Shown here piece after piece: positions 1 through 5,244 of a DNA stretch of 5,244 nt. The first letter of the stretch is position 1. Each line of letters opens with the position of its first letter. Source of the DNA: an uncultured Oscillibacter sp. (GTDB taxonomy: Bacteria; Bacillota; Clostridia; Oscillospirales; Oscillospiraceae); assembly GCA_948435975.1 (NCBI GenBank), contig CAOJHG010000190.1:1-5244 (forward strand), read 5' to 3'. The position numbers were made by a program, and so were the translations under genes. The notes under the pieces are model-generated. The model made no database searches, was not told the origin of the DNA, and worked only from the letters and a program-made list of their open reading frames with translations.

Positions 1-434
1 GTCTCCAGCTCATAGCTTCCCGCAATTTCCTCCGGGGTCATCTTCCGGGTGCAGGGAATCTCGCCGTAAAAGTAGTCTCCCTGGGTGGTCCCCATAGCCG
101 GGACGCCCCTGCCGGCCTGGGCGAAGGATGTGGCCCAGCGGCTGTGGGTGTGAACGACGCCTCCCAGACCCGGAAACGCCCGGTACAGCGCCAGGTGGGT
201 ATCCGTATCGCTGGAGGGCTTCCAACGGCCTTCCACCCGCTCCCCGGTCTCCAGACTGACTACCACCATATCCTCCGGCTTCATTTCATCATATTCCACA
301 CCCGAAGGCTTGATGACCATCAGTCCCTTTTCCCGGTCGATTCCCGAGACGTTGCCCCAGGTGAATGTTACCAGGCCGTGCTTGGGCAGCAGCAAATTGG
401 CCTCGCAGACCTGTTTTTTCAATTCTTCCAGCAT
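1..434 (-). CDS. araD: L-ribulose-5-phosphate 4-epimerase, N-terminal part (cut by window edge)
   Basis: AraD converts L-ribulose 5-phosphate to D-xylulose 5-phosphate in the cytoplasm, the last dedicated step of L-arabinose use. It belongs to the zinc-dependent class II aldolase/epimerase family. The visible 144 codons start at the ATG at 434 ([20 protein letters not shown]) and run off the left edge; the family is usually about 230 residues, so roughly 60% is present. Visible motifs are TWGNVSG (residues 25-31), KPSG (42-45), SSDTDTH (74-80), HTHS (95-98) and [16 protein letters not shown] (115-130). D76, H95, H97 and D120 sit at the same residue numbers as the E. coli AraD metal and catalytic residues, as I recall them. 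The third zinc His (about 171) and the catalytic Tyr (about 229) lie outside the window. The start is supported by an AGGAGGTG ribosome binding site, and araA ends 19 bases upstream, so the two are co-transcribed. Other class II aldolases (fuculose-phosphate aldolase) are less likely given the motifs and the araA neighbour. Confidence 0.96.
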   Translation of the reverse strand, partial: MLEELKKQVCEANLLLPKHGLVTFTWGNVSGIDREKGLMVIKPSGVEYDEMKPEDMVVVSLETGERVEGRWKPSSDTDTHLALYRAFPGLGGVVHTHSRWATSFAQAGRGVPAMGTTQGDYFYGEIPCTRKMTPEEIAGSYELE

Positions 435-440
435 CGTTTC

Positions 441-448
441 CACCTCCT
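441..448 (-). promoter_or_regulatory. Ribosome binding site of araD
   Basis: The minus strand reads AGGAGGTG here, a near-perfect Shine-Dalgarno sequence whose AGGAGG core ends 8 bases before the araD ATG. It fills most of the short araA-araD gap and fixes the araD start. Confidence 0.85.
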
Positions 449-453
449 GCCGG

Positions 454-1923
454 TCACTTTAATTTCCACGCAAGATCAGACAGGAACAGGTCGTGCTCCA
501 GGGCCTCTACCGTGGTATCCCTGCCGATGTGGACAAACTCGATGTCCAGCATATTGGCCCAGTCCTTCATCTGTTCCGCCGTCACATCATAGCTCAAAAC
601 GGTGTGATGTGCGCCGCCCGCCGTAATCCAGCACTCCACGCCGGTGGTAAGAGAGGGCTCCGCCTGCCACATCACCCGCGCCACAGGGAGATTCGGCATA
701 GGCAGGATAGGCTTGACGCAGTGAATGTCCTGGCAGATCAGACGCAGGCGGCCTCCCATGTCGATGAGGCTCACCACGATGGCATCTCCCTCCCTGCCCT
801 CGAAGACCAGGCGGGCGGGGTCCTTCTCATTCATGCCGATACCCAGGTGGTGCGTCTCGATCCGGGGCTTTCCGGCGGCGCAGCAGGGGCAGACCTCCAG
901 CATGTGGGCGCCTAAGCTGTACTCCTGGCCCTTCACCAGATGATAGGTGTAATCCTCCATGAACAGGGACATGCCGTTTCCGCCCTCGCCCATGGCCTTC
1001 ATCACGGCGGTCATGGCGGCAACCTTCCAGTCGCCCTCGCCGCCGTAGCCGTAGCCCTGGGCCATCAGGTGCTGAGAGGCCAGACCAGGGAGCTGCTCCA
1101 TGCCATAGAGGTCCTGGAAGGTGTTGGAGAAGGCCATACAGCCCTCGGCGTCCAGCATCTTCTTCATGGCGATCTCTTCCCGGGCCTGGTAGCGCACATG
1201 GTCCACCTTGTCCGTAGCCATGTCGTACTTCTCCTGGTACACCGCCATCAGCGCGTCGATCTCCTCCTCGGTGACCTCGTTCATCACCTTCACCAGATCG
1301 CCTACGGCCCAGGTGTTGACCTGCCAGCCCAGCTTTGTCTGCACTTCCACCTTATCGCCCTCGGTGACAGCCACTTCCCGCATGTTGTCTCCGAAGCGCA
1401 TGACCTTCATTTCCTTGGACACAGCCACGCCCACGGCGGCTTTCATCCAGCTTCCCAGGCGGGCCTGAACGTCCTCATCCTGCCAGAAGCCTGCTATGAC
1501 CTTCTGGGGCTTCCGCAGGCGGGCCACGATGAACCCATGCTCCCGGTCTCCATGGGCCGCCTGGTTCAGATTCATGAAGTCCATGTCGATCTCTTCATTG
1601 GGGATCTCCCGGTTATACTGAGTGACAAAGTGGCAGTAGGGCTTCTGAAGGTCCGCAAAGCCGTTGATCCACATCTTGGACGGGCTGAACGTGTGGCACC
1701 AGGTAATAACGCCGCAGCACCTCTCATCGTAATTGGCAGCCCGCATCACGTCGGTGATCTCCTTATTGGTCTTGGCGGTCACCTTATAAACCAGGGGATA
1801 GGGCAGGACCTTGCTCAGCTTCTCCGCCATCTCCGCGGCACGGGCGGCGACGGTCTCCAGGACCTCAGGGCCGTACAGGAACTGACTGCCCACCACAAAC
1901 CAAAATTCACGCTGCTGTTTCAT
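454..1923 (-). CDS. araA: L-arabinose isomerase
   Basis: AraA is the cytoplasmic, Mn-dependent enzyme that converts L-arabinose to L-ribulose, the first step of the isomerase pathway. The 489-residue product is complete and close to the usual length (E. coli AraA is 500). The start [17 protein letters not shown] (residues 7-23) is the family N-terminal signature. The expected metal/catalytic residues are all present, each about 10 positions lower than in E. coli numbering: E296 in [10 protein letters not shown] (291-300), E323 in FMEDYTYHL (321-329), H340 in [10 protein letters not shown] (337-346) and H440 in GGAHHTV (436-442). Other conserved stretches are [12 protein letters not shown] (75-86) and [11 protein letters not shown] (98-108). 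A slightly unusual cysteine cluster, CPCC (345-348), follows the H340 motif. The stop is TGA at 456-454. The gene lies 17 bases after the kinase stop and 19 bases before araD. Its start is set by a GAGG ribosome binding site 9 bases upstream. Nothing suggests damage, and the assignment is secure. Confidence 0.98.
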   Translation of the reverse strand: MKQQREFWFVVGSQFLYGPEVLETVAARAAEMAEKLSKVLPYPLVYKVTAKTNKEITDVMRAANYDERCCGVITWCHTFSPSKMWINGFADLQKPYCHFVTQYNREIPNEEIDMDFMNLNQAAHGDREHGFIVARLRKPQKVIAGFWQDEDVQARLGSWMKAAVGVAVSKEMKVMRFGDNMREVAVTEGDKVEVQTKLGWQVNTWAVGDLVKVMNEVTEEEIDALMAVYQEKYDMATDKVDHVRYQAREEIAMKKMLDAEGCMAFSNTFQDLYGMEQLPGLASQHLMAQGYGYGGEGDWKVAAMTAVMKAMGEGGNGMSLFMEDYTYHLVKGQEYSLGAHMLEVCPCCAAGKPRIETHHLGIGMNEKDPARLVFEGREGDAIVVSLIDMGGRLRLICQDIHCVKPILPMPNLPVARVMWQAEPSLTTGVECWITAGGAHHTVLSYDVTAEQMKDWANMLDIEFVHIGRDTTVEALEHDLFLSDLAWKLK

Positions 1924-1930
1924 GATACAT

Positions 1931-1936
1931 AACCTC
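1931..1936 (-). promoter_or_regulatory. Ribosome binding site of araA
   Basis: The minus strand reads GAGGTT, with the GAGG core 9 bases before the araA ATG at 1923. It is weaker than the AGGAGG-type sites of its neighbours. It is almost the whole kinase-araA gap, so no separate promoter or terminator fits between these genes. Confidence 0.65.
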
Positions 1937-1941
1937 GTTTC

Positions 1942-3472
1942 TTATAAAAGCTCCACCGCGGACCGCTCGACCTGGAGCAGTGCCTTGTAGCGCTGAATAT
2001 AGTTGTTGAATCCCTCTGTCAGCGCCGCATCCGGCTGGATGGTGGTTCCAGAGGTCCCGGCGAAGACCCGGTTTTGCAGATATTCCTCCAGGCTCTCCCC
2101 CTCCGCCCTGCGCAGCATGTACGCCGCCAGCAGAGCCATGCCGTAGGGTCCGCCCTCTCCAGCGGTGGACATGCAGGTAACAGGGGCATTGCAGGCTGCG
2201 GCCATGTAGCTCTGTCCCACCACAGGAGTCTTGAACAGCCCGCCGTGGCCGGTGAGAGAGTCGATGGCCACGCCCTCTTCCGCCAGGATATCCATACCGA
2301 TTTTCAAGGTGGACATGGTGGCGTAAAGCTGAGCCTTAAAAAAGTTTGCCAGGGTGAATTTCGTCTCCGGCGTCCGGACAACCAGGGGCCGGCCCGCATC
2401 CATATGGGTCACGCCCTCTCCGGCCAGATAGTTGCACACCAGCACGCCGCCGCAGTCCGGGTCTCCCTCCAGGCTCTTTTCATAGAGCTTGGTGTAAAGC
2501 TCGCCGGTATCAGGTCCCGCGCCGAAGAGCCGGGCCGTCTCGTCCAGAACGCCTGCCCAGGCGTTGTTATCGCTGGTGCAGTTGTTGCAGTGGACCATGG
2601 CCACCGGACTTCCTGTCGGGGTGGTCACCAGGTCGATTTCCTCGTATACCTTTTTCAAGGGCTTTTCCAGGACCACCATAGAGAAAATGGAAGTCCCGGC
2701 AGAGACGTTTCCAGTCCGGGGCGCAACCGCGTTGGCAGCAGTCATCCCTGTTCCCGCGTCTCCCTCCGGAGGCGCGAAGGGGATGCCGGGGGAGACCATC
2801 CAGCATAGCCGCGCCGGCCCCGGTCAGCTTCCCTGCGTCCTGGCCTGCCGCCAGCACCCTGGGGAGGAGCTCCGTCAGCGTCCATGGCAGGTCCCGCTCC
2901 TTCACCAGCGCATCAAATTTTTTCACCATCTCTTGGTCATAGTCCTGCGTCCCACTGTCAATGGGAAACATGCCGGACGCCTCGCCGACGCCCACCGCGT
3001 TCACACCGGTGAGCATATAGTGAATATACCCGGCCAGAGTGGTGATGTGGGCGATTTTGGGAACATGTTCTTCCTTGTTTAAAACCGCCTGATAGATATG
3101 GGCGATGCTCCAGCGCTGGGGGATGTTGAAGCCGAACAGGGCTGTCAGTTCCGCCGCAGCCTGGCCGGTGATGGTGTTCTGCCAGGTGCGGAAGGGGGTC
3201 AGCAGGTTCCACTCCTTGTCAAAGGCCAGATAGCCGTGCATCATGGCGGAAACTCCCGCGGCGGCGATGTTCTCCCGGTCCTCCACTTGGCTGAGGGCCG
3301 TCTTCAGTCCGGTCCAGACCTCCTCCAGAGGATAGGTCCAGACGCCGTTTTCATAGCGGGAAGCCCAGGTGTAATCTCCAGAGGAGACAGGCTGGAAATC
3401 GCTGTTGATGGCAACGGCCTTGATTCGGGTAGACCCCAGCTCAATGCCCAGGCAGGTTTTTTTCTCATTCAT
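1942..3472 (-). pseudogene. FGGY-family carbohydrate kinase (probable L-ribulokinase), frameshifted
   Basis: FGGY kinases transfer the ATP gamma-phosphate to a sugar; between a sugar importer and araA/araD the expected reaction is L-ribulose to L-ribulose 5-phosphate. Two well-preserved halves lie in different frames. The N-terminal half starts at ATG 3472 and carries the phosphate-1 motif LGIELGSTRIKA (residues 8-19), MMHGYLAFD (77-85) and FRTWQNT (94-100). The C-terminal half continues in the +1 frame with PPEGDAGTGM (234-243 if joined, catalytic Asp D238), the phosphate-2 motif RTGNVSAGTS (252-261) and the adenosine-site motif TGHGGLFKTP (407-416), ending at TAA 1944-1942. Joined at the C run at 2792-2788, the protein would be about 509 residues, typical of the family but shorter than E. 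coli AraB (566). As written, translation from 3472 ends at 2567 after 301 residues, the last 73 out of frame, losing the catalytic base and most ATP contacts. The second frame has an ATG at 2799 without a ribosome binding site. Whether the break is real or a sequence error cannot be told here. A xylulokinase-like specificity is possible, so no symbol is given. Confidence 0.88.
2788..2792 (-). other. Frameshift point in the kinase: run of five C
   Basis: On the minus strand the frame reads GAT GGT CTC CCC CGG, while the conserved downstream sequence needs GGC ATC CCC TTC, one base further on. Removing one C from the five-C run restores a continuous frame reading LDGLPGIPFAPPEGDAG. The exact site could lie a few bases either way, since the linker here (between LD and PGIP) looks shorter than I expect for the family; a small deletion of 3n-1 bases would give the same shift. 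Confidence 0.75.
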
Positions 3473-4512
3473 TTTTTCTTCTCCTTCAGGAAGGCGAAAA
3501 TGCTTTGCAGCACAATGAAGAAGCACAGCAGAGCCGCCGTCAGGATGTTGGGCCAGGAGCTGGCCAGCTTGCCGTTAAACTGCACGATAGAAGAAATCGT
3601 GCCGTTAATCAGCACGCCGAAGAGGGAGCCGATGACGTTGCCCACGCCGCCGGTCAGCAGGGTGCCGCCGATAACCGCGGAGGCAATCGCAGACATCTCC
3701 AGTCCAGTCGCCTGGGAAACGCTGGCGGACTGGGTATTCAGGCAGTAGCAGATACCGCCGATGGAGCACAGGAAGGAGGACAGGATATAGGCTTTCATTT
3801 TTGTCCTCTTCACATCCAGCCCCATCATCGCCGCGGACTGCTCGCTTCCGCCCACTGCATAGAGGGAACGGCCGAACTTTGTATAGCGGAGGACCAGGAA
3901 AATCACGACCAGCACCGCCAGGGCAATGAGCACGCCTACCCGGAGGTACGGCATAATCAGGACGCCCTTCCGGTTTGGCACACCGCCGAAGGGAAGGTTC
4001 AGGCGCCAGTTGGCCCAGCCATAGAAGGTGGCGTTGGTCTCCTGGGTGATGGAGAGCTGCTCTGTGGAAATCACCGCCGTCATGCCCCGGGCGAAGAACA
4101 TGCCCGCCATGGACACGATGAAGGGCTGAATCTCCAGATAGCCCACGCAGAAGCCCTGAACGATACCGAAGAGCAGGCCGATTGCCAGGACAATGAGGCA
4201 CATCACAGGCGCGCTCATATGCCACTCGCCCATGCCGTAGGCCAGGAGCATACAATCCAGCGCCACCAGGGAACCCACAGAGATGTCAATACCGCCGGTG
4301 AGCATCACGCAGGTCATGCCGCAGGCCACGCAGATAAGGCCCGCGTTGCTGATAAGGATGTTCAGGAAGGTCTGAAGGTTTGTGAAGCCCTTGCCGGCGT
4401 ATGCGATGCAGCCTCCGGCGTACAGGAGGACGAAAAGGACGATGGTGATGAGCAGCAGCAGCGTATTGCCGTTTATCTGCTTGCGCTCTTTCAAAGCATT
4501 GGCTGGTTTCAT
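3469..4512 (-). CDS. Sugar ABC transporter permease, RbsC/YjfF type
   Basis: This is a complete 347-residue inner-membrane permease of the ribose/galactofuranose importer family (BPD_transp_2). It would form half of the translocation channel together with the permease encoded just upstream. After a short basic N-terminus (MKPANALKERK) there are about nine or ten hydrophobic segments, near residues 17-39, 51-71, 79-95, 102-124, 130-147, 191-209, 240-258, 273-310 (one or two) and 321-341. Family signatures are LTGGIDISVGS (71-81), YLEIQPFIVSMAGMFFARG (125-143), the cytoplasmic coupling region GLDVKRTKMKAYILS (231-245) and GGTLLTGGVGNVIGS (282-296). The tail is basic (KEKKK). The closest known type by motif and order is E. 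coli YjfF (331 residues), partner of YtfT. The start ATG overlaps the stop of the upstream permease (ATGA) and has an AAGGAGG site 10 bases upstream; its own stop overlaps the kinase start in the same way. Pairing with araA and araD suggests L-arabinose or an arabinofuranose as substrate, which is inference. Confidence 0.93.
   Translation of the reverse strand: MKPANALKERKQINGNTLLLLITIVLFVLLYAGGCIAYAGKGFTNLQTFLNILISNAGLICVACGMTCVMLTGGIDISVGSLVALDCMLLAYGMGEWHMSAPVMCLIVLAIGLLFGIVQGFCVGYLEIQPFIVSMAGMFFARGMTAVISTEQLSITQETNATFYGWANWRLNLPFGGVPNRKGVLIMPYLRVGVLIALAVLVVIFLVLRYTKFGRSLYAVGGSEQSAAMMGLDVKRTKMKAYILSSFLCSIGGICYCLNTQSASVSQATGLEMSAIASAVIGGTLLTGGVGNVIGSLFGVLINGTISSIVQFNGKLASSWPNILTAALLCFFIVLQSIFAFLKEKKK
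3481..3486 (-). promoter_or_regulatory. Ribosome binding site of the kinase, inside the permease tail
   Basis: AAGGAG lies 8 bases before the kinase ATG at 3472 and is at the same time the Lys-Glu codons of the permease C-terminus LKEKKK. Together with the ATGA overlap (3472-3469) it indicates translational coupling. It chooses 3472 over the in-frame upstream ATG at 3526, which would add 18 residues (MLLHCAAKHFRLPEGEEK) that resemble no kinase N-terminus. Confidence 0.75.
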
Positions 4513-5244
4513 ACGCGGGCCGCCTCCTTTCCGGCAGACTTGCTGGCCGTGCGCTTCCGCATCCAGGCCTTGACCGGGGGCGCTTGGATCGCCACAATCA
4601 CGATGACCACTATGGCCTTGAATACGGGGGCCACAGCGCTGGACACGCCCAGGTTATACATAGTGGTGGTAATGGCCTGGATGGTATAAGCGCCGATGAT
4701 GGACCCGGCCAGGTTGAACCTTCCGCCGCCCAGACTGTTGCCGCCCAAGGCCACGGCAAGGATGGCGTCCAGTTCCATGTTCAGGCCGATATTGTTGGCG
4801 TCGGCGCTGGTGATGCGGGAGGAATTGACAATGCCTGCAATGCCCGCGCACAGTCCGCACAGCAGATAGCACATGAAGATGATGCGCTTGGAGTTCAAGC
4901 CTGCGATACGGCTGGCTTTCTTATTGATGCCCACCGACTGGATATACATACCCATGGCGGTCTTTCTCAGCATCAGGGAAATGACCAGGATACACACTGC
5001 GGCAATAATGATGGGGGTAGGCAGGAAGCCCAGGTAACCGCCGAACACCCCATAGGCGTCGGTGCGGATGTAAACGATGAGGTTGTTGCACAGCAGAAGG
5101 CCGATGGCCCGGGCGGCAGACCAGAGGATGAGTGTGGCTACCATAGGCTGAATATTCAGGTATGCCACCAGCGCACCGTTAAAAGCGCCGCACACACAGC
5201 CCATGACCAGCGCACCCAGCAGGCCCACAATCAGGGGCATGGCG
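4509..5244 (-). CDS. Sugar ABC transporter permease, RbsC/YtfT type, C-terminal part (cut by window edge)
   Basis: This is the C-terminal 245 or so residues of a second inner-membrane permease of the ribose/galactofuranose family; members are usually about 320-345 residues, so roughly 90-100 N-terminal residues lie beyond the right edge. The frame stays open to the edge, so the ATG at 5240 is an internal Met and not a start. Counting from that Met, visible signatures are NGALVAYLNIQPMVATLI (21-38), the coupling region AGLNSKRIIFMCYLLCG (113-129) and ELDAILAVALGGNSLGGG (156-173), with hydrophobic segments near 4-27, 33-51, 75-91, 119-139, 177-195 and 203-220. The C-terminus is basic (WMRKRTASKSAGKEAARV). 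Its TGA stop overlaps the ATG of the next permease (ATGA, 4512-4509). Two adjacent, non-identical permeases of this family are the hallmark of YtfT/YjfF-like importers, as opposed to RbsC-type systems with a single permease gene. The ATPase and binding-protein genes are expected further upstream. Confidence 0.93.
   Translation of the reverse strand, partial: AMPLIVGLLGALVMGCVCGAFNGALVAYLNIQPMVATLILWSAARAIGLLLCNNLIVYIRTDAYGVFGGYLGFLPTPIIIAAVCILVISLMLRKTAMGMYIQSVGINKKASRIAGLNSKRIIFMCYLLCGLCAGIAGIVNSSRITSADANNIGLNMELDAILAVALGGNSLGGGRFNLAGSIIGAYTIQAITTTMYNLGVSSAVAPVFKAIVVIVIVAIQAPPVKAWMRKRTASKSAGKEAARV
4523..4529 (-). promoter_or_regulatory. Ribosome binding site of the second permease, inside the first permease tail
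   Basis: The minus strand reads AAGGAGG, ending 10 bases before the ATG at 4512, and encodes the Lys-Glu-Ala of the upstream permease tail (KEAARV). It supports the chosen start and coupled translation of the two permeases, which fits a heterodimer made in equal amounts. Confidence 0.75.

Noticed and set aside
435..453. Possible terminator or regulatory element between araA and araD
   Set aside because: The 19-base gap holds a ribosome binding site and no inverted repeat or T run.
144..626. Plus-strand open frame across the araD-araA junction
   Set aside because: It is antisense to two genes with intact catalytic motifs, has no family signature, and is explained as a shadow.
1907..1930. Seven-codon minus-strand frame (MYHETAA) starting 7 bases before the araA ATG, a possible leader peptide
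   Set aside because: Its ATG is only 2 bases from the GAGG core, too close for initiation, and it overlaps the araA start in another frame. It has no regulatory codon pattern.
940..1932. Long plus-strand open frame (330 codons) opposite araA
   Set aside because: It lies fully antisense to a well-conserved isomerase, is rich in His, Leu and Val as expected from reverse-reading GC-rich codons, and has no recognisable domain.
1942..2799. Independent short gene starting at ATG 2799
   Set aside because: It is only the C-terminal half of an FGGY kinase: it begins within the kinase linker, lacks a ribosome binding site and has no N-terminal domain of its own.
3505..4689. Long plus-strand open frame (394 codons) opposite both permeases
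   Set aside because: It covers the permeases in antisense and its composition (many His, Gln, Ala, Asp, no hydrophobic core pattern) is that of a shadow frame. No family motif is visible.
1..5244. CRISPR, tRNA, rRNA, insertion sequence, prophage or repeat arrays
   Set aside because: The window is filled by five catabolic and transport genes. I found no tandem or spaced repeats, RNA gene landmarks, transposase motifs or attachment sites by eye.

Overview
The window is one uninterrupted run of minus-strand genes, and the plus strand carries no supportable gene. In transcription order, from high to low coordinates, it holds: the C-terminal part of a sugar ABC-transporter permease (YtfT/RbsC type), a second complete permease (YjfF/RbsC type), an FGGY-family sugar kinase broken by a frameshift, a complete L-arabinose isomerase (araA), and the N-terminal 144 codons of an L-ribulose-5-phosphate 4-epimerase (araD). 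Both ends of the window cut a gene. No non-coding stretch is longer than about 20 bases, so the promoter, terminator, regulator, ATPase and sugar-binding protein must all lie outside.

The layout is a tightly packed operon. Permease 1 to permease 2 and permease 2 to kinase are both 4-base ATGA stop/start overlaps, with the Shine-Dalgarno sequence inside the tail of the upstream gene. Kinase to araA and araA to araD are separated by 17 and 19 bases, each gap containing a ribosome binding site. Together the genes describe one route: uptake of a pentose (most likely L-arabinose, perhaps in furanose form) by a two-permease ABC importer, isomerisation to L-ribulose by AraA, phosphorylation to L-ribulose 5-phosphate by the kinase, and epimerisation to D-xylulose 5-phosphate by AraD, which enters the pentose phosphate pathway.

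The strong AGGAGG-type ribosome binding sites, the compact operon, the GC-rich codon use and the style of the kinase and isomerase suggest a GC-rich gut-type Clostridia member (Oscillospiraceae/Ruminococcaceae-like). This is an inference from general features; no taxonomic marker is present.

The main anomaly is the kinase. Its N-terminal and C-terminal halves are both well preserved but lie in different frames, joined at a run of five C (minus strand) just before the catalytic Asp motif. It is either a very recent mutation, a sequencing or assembly error in a homopolymer, or (least likely) a recoded site. I see no evidence of a wholly new system: the window is a sugar catabolic operon whose points of interest are the transporter pairing and the kinase frameshift.
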